Assembly (NCBI GenBank): GCA_026260175.1
Contig: JAKCWW010000747.1
Location: 1 to 64,000, forward strand
From: Reticulitermes lucifugus
Taxonomy: Eukaryota; Arthropoda; Insecta; Blattodea; Rhinotermitidae
DNA: 64,000 bases
Direction of reading: 5' to 3'
Below, in pieces: positions 11,701 through 22,344 of this stretch. The position numbers were made by a program, and so were the translations under genes. Each line of letters begins with the position of its first letter. Within the stretch, counting starts at the first letter, position 1. Under the pieces are notes generated by a model, which was not told the origin of the DNA, searched no databases, and saw only the letters and a list, made by a program, of their open reading frames with translations.

Positions 11701-13192
11701 GCTCATTGAAACTGAATGTCACATCAGGTGTGGCCTTGAAGCGAATAACAAGAAATGGAGGTTCCACAGTATGTAATACTGTCAGCGTACAATTATTTAT
11801 TGCTTATACCACTAACTGTGCCATTTTGAATGGTTATTGTAGTAGATATATTACAGCAGGTTTGTCTGTATCAGTCATTGTATGACTCATGTTTGAAAAG
11901 TGGCATACATTTTTAATTAGAATAATGTATAAAATCTACATAGTAATAAAAAACTGTGTTAGGTGTCATGTACATTTATCTACTATTTTATGTTTTTTCC
12001 TTTTCTTCAGATGAATGCCAGGCTAAAACCTTGAAGTAGTGCATGACTGCATATTTCCAACTTTGTACCTACTCACCATTATGGACCTCATTCCCACCTC
12101 ATTTAACGCCATAAAATCTGTGCAGTTATGTCATTATGTACTGTAATCTAAGACTCAGTCATTGCCTGGTAACTTCCAGTATTTTTGTGCAGGCGGTTGA
12201 AGCTGGCGCAGTTTGACTACAGCCTGCTATGCAGTGAGATTGCCAGACTATCAGAAGGAATGTCAGGACGAGAGATTGCCAAGTTGGGTGTTGCATGGCA
12301 GGCTGCAGCATACGCTTCAGAGGATGGCATCCTCTCAGAGAAGATGGTCATGGACCGGGTGATGGATGCTGTAACTCAGCATAGACAGAAGGTACTTGAT
12401 TCTAGTGGCAAGTTATAACTTGTTGCTTTGCCATTCATTTCATTATTGACCTTCATATCTAGGGCAGCTTCATATTCTTTTGATCTGTGTTGTAACAATG
12501 TGCAGTCTTGTAAGTGGTTACAGTTGTTTCAGAGAGAATTTACTTGTTCTGTCTGCACAGTCAAAGAAACATTTTGCATGTCAGCAGGCAAGGCCATAAT
12601 CACAACCCTTCCAATTTGCCGTTAGTGGAGGTCCATGTATTTTAGTTCAGTGTATTGAAGTTACTATTCGGCTTTTACTCGTCATAGTTAAAAGAGGGTG
12701 CTTGCAGTTTTAGCTTGTTTTACTAAGGTCAATTATCATATACTGCCAGCACTTTGTGAAGCCTAGGTAGCTGTCCAGGTATGAAAACCTTGATAATGAA
12801 CCATTGGTTTGAAACATGTCAGGTGTAATGAGGTGATACAACAGCTAAAAAAACGGTTCTGTATGACTGAAGGATTTGATTAATTAGTCATTAATACAAC
12901 AGTGTGGCATATTGAAGATCAAAGTGTGTAAGCCCAGTTCTCAGGCACAAAGATACACCCTTCTTCCTTCATCTGTTCATAATAACTCTTTTTGTACATG
13001 AAAGGAGTGGAGTTGGAAACTGAAAGAAAAAGAAAGTTTTACTTTGTGGACTGAAGTGTTGTTTCCTGTTTCTTGCAGGTCGAGTGGCAGAGTGAAGAAG
13101 AGCGCCGTGAATCGAAAACACTGTCGTACTCATCAGACAAAGACGCATTGTATGTTCCTGTGTTGGCAAAGACCGAGTCAGTGCAAGATTGA
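2527..13192 (+). CDS. ATAD3: ATAD3, mitochondrial AAA+ ATPase (ten coding exons)
   Basis: ATAD3 is an AAA+ ATPase of the mitochondrial inner membrane, needed for mitochondrial DNA nucleoid organisation, membrane contacts and cholesterol handling (family knowledge). Exons: 2527-2719, 2855-3068, 3424-3684, 6182-6339, 7242-7395, 10348-10450, 10791-11038, 11117-11284, 12193-12391, 13079-13192. They total 1812 nt, giving 603 residues plus stop, and every junction is in phase with GT/AG borders. The protein begins MSWLFGY, typical of the family. A long coiled coil covers residues ~65-222, a hydrophobic segment lies near 240-256, Walker A GPPGTGKT is at ~350-357 and Walker B FVDEAD has D409/E410. 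A short C-terminal tail follows the AAA lid. Length is close to vertebrate ATAD3A (about 590-630). The gene looks intact, with no frameshift seen. Its introns carry transposon remains. It converges with the neprilysin-like gene. Confidence 0.96.
2855..3068 (+). CDS. ATAD3: ATAD3 coding exon 2 (coiled coil)
   Basis: Acceptor ttttag. The exon completes the Arg codon, continues [14 protein letters not shown] and encodes a highly charged Glu/Lys/Gln-rich coiled coil ending QYQDQLARK. The donor gtaagt splits a second Arg codon after two bases. Confidence 0.94.
3424..3684 (+). CDS. ATAD3: ATAD3 coding exon 3 (coiled coil)
   Basis: The exon continues the coiled coil from YEDQLQQQQ to VLESI. It contains the family-typical [19 protein letters not shown] block. 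The donor gtgagc leaves two bases of a Lys codon. Confidence 0.94.
3766..4140 (-). mobile_element. LINE 3'-end fragment in ATAD3 intron 3
   Basis: The minus-strand translation, broken by stops, contains [20 protein letters not shown]. It resembles the post-RT tail of insect non-LTR retrotransposons (a WK-Q-V--D---- block followed by a basic/aromatic segment). Only the 3' end is present and no tail or target duplication was resolved. Confidence 0.4.
4680..5530 (+). mobile_element. Internally deleted pogo/Tigger transposon relic
   Basis: The plus strand encodes broken pieces of a Tigger-type transposase. First comes a Psq-like helix-turn-helix (KLDKLDKG ... [11 protein letters not shown]). A CENP-B-type segment follows around 4961-5106 ([20 protein letters not shown]). 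Then, with no DDE core between, comes the acidic C-terminal tail around 5110-5380 ([29 protein letters not shown]). The direct join of DNA-binding and tail regions near 5107 implies deletion of the catalytic centre, so this copy is non-autonomous. It lies in ATAD3 intron 3. Terminal inverted repeats were not resolved. Confidence 0.6.
6182..6339 (+). CDS. ATAD3: ATAD3 coding exon 4 (membrane segment)
   Basis: Acceptor gtgcag. Encodes [19 protein letters not shown] and then the hydrophobic stretch [18 protein letters not shown], the predicted inner-membrane segment. It ends IEARL with the donor gtgagt after one base of a Gly codon. Confidence 0.94.
7242..7395 (+). CDS. ATAD3: ATAD3 coding exon 5
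   Basis: Acceptor ttgcag. Encodes [20 protein letters not shown] and continues to LAPKLEERL, the conserved linker just before the AAA core. The donor gtgagt splits an Arg codon after two bases. Confidence 0.94.
7738..9510 (+). mobile_element. pogo/Tigger transposon relic split by a SINE
   Basis: Broken plus-strand reading frames follow the order of a Tigger transposase. A CENP-B helix-turn-helix piece lies around 8030-8170 (FTAS-like [24 protein letters not shown] when frames are joined conceptually). A segment resembling the first-Asp region ([10 protein letters not shown]) lies near 8520. An SAWM-type block lies near 8900-8960, and a late block resembling FLPPNVT...QPMDQGV near 9235-9290. 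A family A SINE interrupts it at 8177-8461. Many stops and frameshifts show an old, dead copy. It occupies much of ATAD3 intron 5. Confidence 0.6.
8177..8461 (+). mobile_element. SINE family A, full length with 12-bp target duplication
   Basis: A tRNA-derived SINE with a box A-like stretch (tagcatagtcggtatagcg) and a box B-like stretch (gaggatcaaatcc). A conserved body follows, including ctcctgtacaatgggtacc and gtagagctataactctactc. The perfect duplication TTAGGAATCATT lies directly before (8165-8176) and after (8462-8473). It sits inside the Tigger relic. Confidence 0.88.
10105..10245 (+). mobile_element. SINE family D fragment
   Basis: Shares with other window copies the order tattc-ggaggt, ggctatcctgactga, tttcctcc-caggcaaatgcc and gccatgaccactt. 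It lies at the end of ATAD3 intron 5, about 100 bases before exon 6. The tRNA-like head is degenerate. Confidence 0.55.
10348..10450 (+). CDS. ATAD3: ATAD3 coding exon 6 (Walker A)
   Basis: Acceptor tttcag. Encodes [20 protein letters not shown] followed by the ATP-binding P-loop GPPGTGKT at 10415-10438, ending FAK in phase 0 with the donor gtacta. Confidence 0.95.
10791..11038 (+). CDS. ATAD3: ATAD3 coding exon 7 (Walker B)
   Basis: Acceptor atgtag. Encodes [20 protein letters not shown], then the Walker B segment [12 protein letters not shown] with the catalytic Asp-Glu at 10932-10937, then [17 protein letters not shown]. The donor gtgagt splits an Arg codon after two bases. Confidence 0.96.
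11117..11284 (+). CDS. ATAD3: ATAD3 coding exon 8 (sensor 1 and arginine finger region)
   Basis: Acceptor ccgcag. Encodes [20 protein letters not shown], with the sensor-1 Asn in LASN and the arginine-finger-type NDR. It continues to [13 protein letters not shown]. The donor is gtaaat. Confidence 0.95.
11325..11480 (-). mobile_element. SINE family A degenerate fragment in ATAD3 intron 8
   Basis: The plus strand reads aggtatagctccacacattc, then a diverged body with accgttggacctggtgccagtctggaca, the reverse of family A landmarks. No target duplication was found. The rest of intron 8 (to 12192) shows nothing recognisable. Confidence 0.45.
12193..12391 (+). CDS. ATAD3: ATAD3 coding exon 9 (AAA lid)
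   Basis: Acceptor gtgcag. Encodes [20 protein letters not shown], then [20 protein letters not shown] and ASEDGILSE, the conserved helical lid. It ends QHRQK in phase 0 with the donor gtactt. Confidence 0.95.
12789..12820 (+). ncRNA. Degenerate hammerhead-like core in ATAD3 intron 9
   Basis: The plus strand reads CTTGATAA, a stem GAACC-att-GGTTT, then GAAAC ATGT. The core differs from CTGANGA by an inserted T and a G-to-A change, so a catalytically active ribozyme is not expected. It resembles the other cores in the window and is probably a Penelope-like element scrap. Confidence 0.35.
13079..13192 (+). CDS. ATAD3: ATAD3 coding exon 10 (C-terminus)
   Basis: Acceptor ttgcag. Encodes the 37-residue C-terminal tail beginning [13 protein letters not shown] and ending TESVQD before TGA at 13190-13192. 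The tail is less conserved than the lid. The exon is supported by phase, a pyrimidine-rich acceptor and the stop position. No clear polyadenylation site was assigned downstream. Confidence 0.85.
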   Translation, partial: VEWQSEEERRESKTLSYSSDKDALYVPVLAKTESVQD

Positions 13193-13844
13193 AGCTAGGG
13201 AGTTGTGAGTAATGTTAGTTCTCATATTGCAGCATGCATCTACTGCCTGTAGCATTAAGTCATGTACACAGTGAAAGGGTCAAGTTAAAGGGACCATAAG
13301 TGCTTGTTGTGGCTATGCTTCAAGCTTCTGCTGTCTGTATTATGGAGTAATTGCACCTGTGATGGATCAACCCCAGATCATTCCAAATGTGAAGAAGCAT
13401 TGCCAGTGCATATGCATTGGTTCTAACCCCAACATCTAATCCAAAGAGATGAACCATCTCCTAAGGAAGGGATCAAGAATGGTGTTATATTAATTGAAAT
13501 TTGTGGTAATGAGGTTAGAGTGAGGAGGTTTTTGGGTCTTTTGTTGCAGTTAAATGTGCTGTATAATGCCTGCAGGTATGATCTATTGAGTGCCCAACCT
13601 GCTGACGAGGATGAAGGCACCCCCTTCTGAGGTGGTGTTGCTCATAAGGCAACATTGTTTTCACGCCCATGTTTAACTCGGTCTTATCAGCTGTATGGGT
13701 TCTGTGGTGTCTCATTAAGATGACTGAATTGTAGATTGGTAGGATGTGGAAAGAGTTGGGAGGGACATTGTGTATAACATTCTTATTGAGTGTTATACAC
13801 ATGAAACCAAGTACAGTGAGGTTCACACTATAACATGCCATGAA

Positions 13845-14040
13845 GGCAGAGAGGGGGAGTAGAGGTATAACTCTACTCTTTCTCTGACCTTGGCTGTACA
13901 TGGAGGTGGATGGTCAGTGCCATGCCCCAGCCACTTTAACCCCAGGAAAAACCCAGTACCCATTGTACAGGAGGGTGGATGGGTCCTAGGGCCAGTCTGG
14001 ATGGGTGTGAAAAATATTGACCCCACTGGGGCTCATCCAT
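13845..14040 (-). mobile_element. SINE family A copy
   Basis: The reverse-oriented family A body is complete enough to show gggggagtagaggtataact at the 3' side, then cccagtacccattgtacagg and gggtcctagggccagtctgga. The tRNA-like head is truncated or absent. It lies about 650 bases after the ATAD3 stop. Confidence 0.75.
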
Positions 14041-14139
14041 GAAACTAGTTAAATTAAAATGTGTCTAAATGAACTCCATGTTAAAGTCTCGTTAGGCAAA
14101 AATTTATCTCATTCATTCTGTATTCAGAATGGTCTGACT

Positions 14140-15060
14140 CACAGACACTCTAGTGCCACTGCTTTTCAACTTTGCTTTAGATTATGCCATTAGGAAAGTC
14201 CAAGAAAGTAGGATAGTTTGAATTGAATGTAACATACCAACCTCTGGCCCATGCTGATGTTAATTTGTTAGGTGTAAACATGAATATGATCCAGGAAAAT
14301 TCAGAAGGTCTCATGAAACTAGTAAGGAAGTTGGTCTAAAAGTAAATGTTGAAAAAACAGAATACAGGACAGTATCAAGACAAAGATAGCTAACAGGTCC
14401 TTTGAGATTGTGGCAAAATACAAATATTTGGGAACAACCCTAATAAATCAAAATTGCAGTTATGAAAACATTCACACTAGATTACACATGGGAAATGCTT
14501 GCTACGATTTAGTCCAGAATCTTTTGTCTTCCAATTTTCTATATAACAACATAAAAACTGAAATATACAGAATTGTAATTTTGGCTGTTGTTTTGTTTGG
14601 GCATGGAACTTGGTCTCTCACATTAAGTGAAAAATATAGGCAGAGGGTGTTTGAGAATAGGGTGCTGAGGAGGCTTCTTGGACCTAAGAGGGAGGAAGTA
14701 ATACAAGGTTGAAGGAAAGTGGAAAATGGTGAGCTTCTTGATTTTTACTCCGTGCCAAATATTATTCTGATAATGAAGTCAAGGAGGATGACATATGAGG
14801 GTCATGTGGCCATACATGGAGCTGAAGAGAAATGCATACAGGTTTTGGTTGGAAAGCCTGAAGGACAGAGGCGGCTTGGAAGACCTAGGCATAGATGGGA
14901 GGATAACATCAAAATGTGTTTAAGGAAATATGAGGGGAGGGCATGGACTAGATTCATCTGCTGCAGTACAGGAACAAGTGGGCTCTTGTGGACACAGTGA
15001 TGAGCTTTTGGGTTTCATAGTGAAATATGGGGAACTTCTGGACTAGCTTCTCAAGAAGGA
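14140..15060 (+). mobile_element. RTE-like LINE 3' portion with broken reverse transcriptase
   Basis: Stop- and frameshift-broken plus-strand translation matches the 3' half of insect RTE-like LINEs: PLLFNFALDYAIRK, a degenerate active-site region where YADD is replaced by HAD-V (near 14255), then KYLGTTLINQNCS, VLFGHGTWSLTL, RVFENRVLRRLLGPKRE, KSRRMTYEGHVA and LVGKPEGQRRLGRPRHRWED. One stop (TGA) separates open pieces 14410-14712 and 14719-15000. The copy is 5'-truncated and dead. It ends near a (TTAG)n-rich tract at 15070-15115. Confidence 0.85.
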
Positions 15061-15115
15061 CATTTCTGCTTGTAGTTAGTTAGTTAGTTAAGTTAGTTAG
15101 TGAGGCAGTCAGTCA

Positions 15116-18100
15116 GTAGTAAATTTGTTAGTTATCCCTTTCGTACCAGAATTAAGTGCGTAGTATACTGTGCTGCCCACTACTTTGCATGTGGCCAAGG
15201 ACTTTTAGATGACGTTTGGTTTTTCTCAGCATCACACTGCGCATTAACTAAAGTTTTCTTTTGGTACAGAAGGGTTAAGGATGCGAAAGAAGTGGTCATA
15301 ACCTACTTAAGAGTACTACCTTAGCATTTGCCTGGGCTGACATAGAAATAACAAGAAAGGTTGTCACTACATCCAGTTTCATGCTGGCATTTAAATTTGA
15401 AGCAGAACTGCTAACCACTATATCATGACTTACTGATAATAGTCACTCCCAATAGTTGAATGATGGCCAGCAGCTTAATGTTAACACTGAATGAACTTGG
15501 AGCTGCTGTTCTCCTCTCAAGAGTTTTCCTTTATTATATATGAACACACTGTGTGTGTGGCCATTCATAGATGTGACAGTTGATAGCTGTGTCTTGCAAG
15601 TCACAGAGGGTTTGTAGGACATGGTGTAAGTGGGAAACATTTTCCAGATTTTAACTGCATAACGTACAGTTATCCCTGAGGGACTAATGATTATTCAGCT
15701 AGTCAACAGATTGCCCACCTTATATATAGTGCAAAGGTTAATTTCTATGTTTACAAGATAAATTGGGAGTGCAGTATGTGCGTATAGAAGCCAGAATATA
15801 CTATAACGTAATAATGGATACATTATAGAGTCTGTAGACTGTAAACACTGACGTAGGTGTGCTGTAATGTTGTGTGCGCACTAGTGTGTGTATTCTACAC
15901 TTTATGGGATTTAAACTAGGTAGTAAATCCATTTAAACCCTTTGCCACACCACTTAACTTCACTACTTAGTGACACTTTAAGAAACTAAACTTCCTTAAT
16001 CTGCAACTAGCCAATTATCCAATCAGACGTGAAGCCCTCAACTTACAACAGAGGAAGCAATCACGTGCTGCCTGGTCAGGACTGTAGCACACACCCCTGG
16101 TTATGATAAATGAGTATGGAACACTGGTGAAATGATCGTCAGTGGGATCAAACCAAAGAAACTCAGAGAAAACCCTGCTTCAGTGCCACTAACTCACCAA
16201 TTTATCTTTACTTTAATGTCCCTGGTATGTTATGTGTTATGGGAAGTAACTTCATATTTTAGTACCATGTTCCATGTTAGATGCAGCCAAAGCCTAACAC
16301 ATCCATCTCAGCACGTATTGTGACCATCATACTGTGAATTTAGTGAAACTCTGAAAAATGGTTTATGAGTGGAGGACATGACTTTCTCTATAAGATTACA
16401 ATAGTAATATGTGGTGTGGTTGTAAGGTTCCAGTGTTTTGGAGGAACTTACTGCCAACACCAGACTACATGGTGTCACATCCTAGAAGCCCAATCTGAAA
16501 TTACACCATCATGATAACGTGACATCTCATGACTTTTTTTTTATATTGGAATGAGGAAATACAGGCAGTAAATGCTATGAAGCATTTGGCGTGGTAGGGG
16601 ACTGTGTAATGAAGAAGAAAAGAAGAAGAAACAATGGAACAGCACTCCCTAACTAGGTTTTATGTTGCTCTGACACTGTTTGTGGGCTCTGAAATCAGCA
16701 CACAGACTTCCTAATAGTAAACGGATTATGTGGTGGCAAGTCTGATCTACATTGTTATAAAATTATTTTTTTATTTATTGTTGTTAATAAAAGAATGTAG
16801 TTGTTGCACAATTGCTGCTGGGTTGTTGCAGTTAAGCGCTGGGTCTCAGGGAAGTTTTGTTCTATTTCTACTGCCATTCAATCCCAACATGCTGCAGACT
16901 TTGTGGTCATCAGTATAAGCAGTGAATGAATGTGCTTGTCAACAGTGATTTTCCCTATTTCTGTGTTTGTATGAGGCCAACAGGATCATGACAGGTGTAT
17001 TTGAACCTGCTTGTGGTTATGTTACAGTCCGCATTGTACTCATTAGCACTTTATATTGTGTAGCAACTCTCAGTTATTTTCATAATAATAAAACAAATTG
17101 ATGAAAAGTTTTCTGGGTGGGTTTGATGGTATTACATTACTGGCAGTCCTGAGAGATGAGTGTGGCTTTGGACCTTTTAGTGCTTGTCAGTATGATGCCT
17201 AGGAGACAAGCAGAATGTTTTAAAACATCACACAAGAAGTAAGTGTGCTATGACCTCACAGAAGCACCTAGTGAAGGTGTAAGTATTTTTATCATGAGCC
17301 TGAAGTGGTTACCATTGTATAACAATTGCATTATATACTGGTTATTGTGTTCTGCCAATGATATTTCCAAAAGTGGCTTTAATTTATTTATTTCCTCATA
17401 TCCTCTTCATCTAAACCAGCAATTCCACTTCTGTTTGACTCATGAAATGTTTTCTCCCAGTCATTCTGGTTGTGGAGTCCTTGTGCATTGAATCACCTTA
17501 TCCACAAAAGTCTATGTAAATTTTGGCAAGTGAAGACATTTTCTGAAAACACATTTCAGCTGAAGAAACTCTCCTTATTAAAGAAAACAGTCACCAAACA
17601 ACTGGAGTTGTCATACATTGCTCCTGCTGTCCTATTTACAGTGTAAATTTTTTCTAAACAGTATTTAAAGATCCAGTTCCACAGTAGACACACTGCATCT
17701 CCATTACAGAGACCAACTGTTTCATCATATTTAGGGAAATAATTGCTGCTTGTGAGAATTACACAAAAATGCATAAATATGCTTCAGATAAGTTGTTTTT
17801 TTAGTACATGTGGTTACCACTGTGCTTTGAAGGGAAATAAAGTTGCAGTGGATTTAAATATTAAGCTGAGGAGGATTTGTTTGTGTCCATGGTTGAGTTC
17901 CTTAGGCAGATGGTAGTATTACATACTTGGTTTCTGGACTTTGTCATTTTCTATTTAAAAAAACATTATTTCAGAAATTGTATCAGATCCCATTCTCAGT
18001 GTAAAGGCTGTAAAGGTCCACTGATTAAGATTAGCTGTGTGTAATAGACCCATATGAGTAGCTTTCTTACCATGCTTTCACCTGTGGATGTGAATAGATA

Positions 18101-18564
18101 CAGTTTCCAAAGCACCATGTTTATTTTTGAACAAAAGACAATGGACAGAGTCTAGTCATCTGTTGAAGAATTTCTCTGTTGGTACAAAACCCAGTGATTC
18201 ATCATTCTCATCTCAGAACCCACAATGGACCATTATCAAAGTGTGTTTAATTTGGTTCACTTCTTTACTGTGTATTTCTTGAAAGGCAGTTTTTAAGTGA
18301 TCCATCCATGCCTACATCTTCCAATTAGTTTCTTACTCGTTGCACTGCACTTTAAGTGAACATTGTTCGTGGCCGGAACTAGCTTAGCATATGCAACATT
18401 TTGACTTGGACATATTCCAATCCTTCTGGTGACTGGTTGTCTTGTACTGGTAAATGTTTTCTTAATTATCATCAATGATAGCAGCAGTAGTGGTGATGGT
18501 GGTGGCGGCGGCAGTAGCAGTCGTGGTAATAGTAGTAGTAATTGTGAGTTGACAGCCATTATTA
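15116..18564. other. Intergenic stretch, no gene recognised
   Basis: AT-rich, with only short frames. AATAAA-type signals occur near 16787 and 17087 but cannot be tied to either gene. A short triplet-rich tract (agcagtagtggtgatggtgg) lies near 18480-18540. No element ends or RNA genes were recognised. Confidence 0.4.
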
Positions 18565-19250
18565 GTGTGATCAATCAAAAATAATGGGATGGGTAAGACA
18601 TGTAGCACACATGGGAGAAATGATAAATAAGAGGGATGTTCAGAAAGTAAGGTACAACGTGCCACAACAACAATGCATGAAAGACTACAAACAAGTTTTA
18701 TTAACACACACTTGTGTTAAGGTGCGCACTAGCTTTCAACATAATCGCCACGTCTGTTGAGGCCTTCATCCAGTGGAAAACTAGTATATCAAAACCCTTA
18801 GCAAAGAAATATACATCAAGTGCATGGAGCCAATTGGTCACCCCTCCAGCCACATCATTGCCACTCAGGAACCACTGTCAGACCAAACATGTTCTTGGTC
18901 TTCCAGTTCATGTTTTATCAGATCAACTCATCCATTTTGGAATGCATTCCACCACATGGAAACTAGTTTCTTGCTGATTACATGTTCCCGCTACACAGTA
19001 ACAAGCTCCCTGTGAATGTGGGTCGGTGTTTTGGCTTGTGCATGCAGGAACCACATTACACCTCCACATTGGTCCAAATTTCCAGTCCCATAGCCATTAC
19101 CATGACAGACATCTTGTTGTTACAACAGGCATTACAACCTCGCGGTACATTTTTGTCTGCATTTCAGCTACTTTTCTTTTATTCCTGCAAGCTGCACAGA
19201 ACTCTGGTTGGAAAATCTCAAGGGAAGAGGCCACTGATAAAACCCGGTGA
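18565..19250 (+). mobile_element. RTE-like LINE fragment interrupted by a mariner relic
   Basis: 18565-18612 encodes IKNNGMG-type sequence (KIMGWVRHVAHMGEMINKRD), matching the RTE tail. The same tail resumes at about 19193-19250 with TLVGKSQGKRPLIKPGEDG. In intact relatives these blocks are nearly adjacent, so the intervening ~580 bases are an insertion (the mariner relic). Confidence 0.6.
18613..19192 (-). mobile_element. mariner-like transposon relic
   Basis: The minus strand ends in LNRRGDYVES followed by a stop near 18731, the hallmark C-terminus of mariner transposases. An upstream block (VTNWLHALDVYFFAKGFDIL) fits the preceding WL---FF-GI--LV segment in a shifted frame. The plus-strand edge reads ttcagaaagtaaggtacaac, like a mariner terminal repeat. 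Frames are broken and the catalytic DDD region is not recognisable. Confidence 0.6.
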
Positions 19251-19401
19251 GGATGGGTTGGTAATACTAATTCTAGTGGTAAAGTGCCATCTAGTGTAGC
19301 ATGCTGCTGCTGCTGCTGCTAGTAACATTACTGATTTAGCAAATCTGGCAAAATAATTCCTGGCAGTGTTAACTGAAATTGTCCTTGTTGGGAAATGTTT
19401 G

Positions 19402-19406
<5 letters not shown>

Positions 19407-19441
<35 letters not shown>
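19407..19441. repeat. (TA)n microsatellite
   Basis: An uninterrupted alternating TA run of about 35 bases. Confidence 0.95.
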
Positions 19442-19444
<3 letters not shown>

Positions 19445-19719
19445 CTCATAAGAGGGTAAAATTTATCTAAAGAAATTTGGTGTGAGAATGTCAGCTCAAT
19501 TAAACTCACTCAGGTCTGAGTCAGCTGTTGAAATCTTGGATATGGAAATGAACATTTGGATTCCTTCAACAGCGAGCATTTGTTGGAGTATTTGAGTGAC
19601 TCAGCTTCTCAGGAATAACTCTTATTTCATGATGACTTTGTAGGTGTTCTTTATGAAGAAAGAAAGTAATACCTTATGTGTAGGTGATGTCCACTTGTCC
19701 ATTCATTACCTAGTGTCAG

Positions 19720-20240
19720 TGACTAAACCATTGCTGAGATTTTCATGAAATTTGGCATAGGAGTTCTTTACAAAAAGTTGTAAAGCAAGCAGGAGTTCTG
19801 TAAAAACTGGCAGAGTGATTTTCATGCTTTACTTGAAGGCATAAATGAATTTTACATGTACTTTCTGCATTTCTTGCCTGTTTTGAGAAATTTGGTATAG
19901 AAGATTTTCACATAATGCTGCTGAGCAGTGGTGAGTTTCATAAAAATCGGTGCAGTGAGAGCCATACTTCAAGGGCACGAATTACATTTTGCCTGTATTT
20001 TTTACATTCGTCATCTGTTTTTGAAAAAAATCGTTACAGGATTGTGAATTATGTGAAAATTGGTGCAGTGAAAGCTACTCCTTACTTAATGATGTAACGC
20101 ATTTCTGTCTGCACTTTCCACATTATTGTGTGATTCGGATGAATTGTGGTGTAAGGTATCTGAACATAATGCTGTTAGCATTTGTGAGTTTAATGAAAAG
20201 TGGCACAGGAAAGACTGTTCTTTTCTTATGGATGTAAATT
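19720..20240 (+). repeat. Degenerate ~130-bp tandem repeat array
   Basis: Successive units share ttcatgaaatttggcatag / gagtttcataaaaatcggtgcag / gccatacttcaagggca / aattacattttgcctgtat, repeating roughly every 120-140 bases about four times with much divergence. A related array runs in the opposite orientation at 33950-34500. Confidence 0.6.
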
Positions 20241-22005
20241 AAATTACATTTATGCATGTACTGTGGGATCACACGGTATTTTGGAAGTAACAAATGCCTT
20301 GGTAATATCTGTATACTGTGTCATGGAGTACGTCATTTTCAGTCTTGTTATTCATATTCTTGGGGAGTGGTGCAATAGTTCCTTGTACTGCAGCCGTGAA
20401 TGTGTATGTAGTACCATCTCTGGATGGTAGACTAGTTTGGACATAGGTGGAATAGTAATTGGCAGGGATAAACTTAATGTGCTCAGAGAGAATGTACCCT
20501 GGGTTCAGTCTGTCCATCACAAATACCACATGAACTTCACGTGTACGGTGAGATGGCAGCTAACAAACTGAGCGAGTTAGAGTAGGCATACTGACAGTTG
20601 ATTGTAAGGCTGGAATACAGACAACCCTTATTAGTTACTTAGTTACAGTTAGTGATAAAATTTAAATTAAGCAAGTAGCCAGCTGTGCAGATACTAACAT
20701 AATGTGCAGCTGTTGATCAGCCTGAAGATTGTTTGTTCTCTGCATAAACTGCCAATACCACACCGTCATGCTGTAGTCACTTGAATATGTGATCTTGGAA
20801 CCTTCTTGAAGAACATGCTTCATTGCTTTTGAATTCTAATTAAATGCCTAAAGGGATAAAACTGTGAGGAGAGGTCAGATTAATGAAGTAGTTCTTTGGC
20901 CATTCACTGTTCCAAGCTCGGTGTTTGTATCCTGTGGGCAAAGCCATGAGTCTTACTCATGTGTATACAACTGCCCTGGAACTTGACAACTCTGGAAAAT
21001 TGAATTCTGCCTACCCAGTAAAATGTAGTTTGTTGTTGGGTGTAATAAATTTATTTCTACAAAAAAAATTAACTTATAATACAACAAAAATTGAACTTGG
21101 TATTTAAAATTTTCAACTTCATTGTACAGTCTTTTCAAAAAGTGCCATGTGGTGTCTGGTGATGATGCATAACAGCAGACATACAGCAAGCATTCCCTGT
21201 GGCATGGTGCATTTTAGGGTTCTGAATGGTTCCTAGAGATCTACTGTCATAACCGATAGTTTCGGAGATGTGCAAAGAAAAATGGCTTAATAACGGTATG
21301 TTATTTTACACGTGACGTTTGTTAGCCATGACAGCCTGGCTGCTGGCTGCATGACAGATACATCCAGCAGAGGCAAGGATAACGCTACACAGACGTGCTA
21401 TAGGGACCAACCAATTTCCTGTCCAGTGTATACTAGAGGTTGTCTTTATGGAGGTAAAACATCCAGTGTGAATCTAGTCTATCTGTGAATTCTTGTGTCA
21501 GAAATGAACACTACAAATTCCTAATGTTGATACAAACTGTCATATCTGTGCAGAATGAGAGTTGAATGTGTAGGGGTTGTGATGTAGTAAGAGGTAAATA
21601 ATGTTCTCTATTCTACCCTGTTGTGTGTTCAGGATGTGATCTGGTCATGCAGTTCTTTGGAACCCTTTCAGAATATCACTGTAAATGAGGCAAGGAACTT
21701 TGCTGCATTAGCAGAAAGCAACAATGAGAAAGGACCCACAGTGCAAGCAGGCAGACACCACAGCATTACAGGTTCTTAAATAAAAATTGTATAGCATTAA
21801 AATGAACAGCTCTTGAAGGCAGTACATACACTGTCTTCTGTAAGTAGTCATTTACAGCTCCAATCATTTGTCCACTAGCACAAAACTTCCTTGTCATTCA
21901 GGAACATATGAAAATGACTGTGTGCCTTATTATGCAATGGACATCGCTTATATTTCACACTCACCATTCACTTGTTTATAGTTGTGAAAATTAACACTAG
22001 AGAGC
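20241..22005. other. Intergenic stretch before the neprilysin 3' end
   Basis: No gene or element was recognised. On the minus strand 20529-20269 is an open 86-codon frame of no recognised family, and I do not call it. It presumably includes the 3' UTR of the neprilysin-like gene next to 22006, but no polyadenylation site could be fixed. Confidence 0.35.
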
Positions 22006-22344
22006 TCACCACACTTGACATTTGTGAATGGGATTCATAGGCGACCCAAGTGGACAGTTGAAGTCCTCAGAAAACTCGTGCATGTTTGATAGAGGTCCTA
22101 GGACACGAAACTGTCCAAGAGAATGCACACCAGTTGTGATTCGTTGGCGCATAGCCTGGATTCGATACTTGGTGCACCAGGTCTGTGCTGCTGACAGCCA
22201 GAACATCTGGCGCGGTGAGAAGTCAAGACCAGGCAGGCGAGGCTCCATGTAATTGCGTTCAGTCCACCTCAGATATGCGTAGTATGCTTCCTTAATTCCT
22301 CCATTGTCAGCAATGTTCTCACCCTGGGTGTTGATGCCATTCAG
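22006..22344 (-). CDS. Neprilysin-like, last exon (zinc-ligand Glu and C-terminus)
   Basis: Acceptor acgcag. Encodes [20 protein letters not shown] (third zinc ligand at 22297-22320), then [40 protein letters not shown], and ends HKCQVW before TGA (22006-22008). Confidence 0.96.
   Translation of the reverse strand: MNGINTQGENIADNGGIKEAYYAYLRWTERNYMEPRLPGLDFSPRQMFWLSAAQTWCTKYRIQAMRQRITTGVHSLGQFRVLGPLSNMHEFSEDFNCPLGSPMNPIHKCQVW

Noticed and set aside
20269-20529. 86-codon minus-strand open frame in the intergenic region
   Set aside because: No family similarity recognised, no splice partner and no promoter evidence. A frame of this length is expected by chance in several kilobases.
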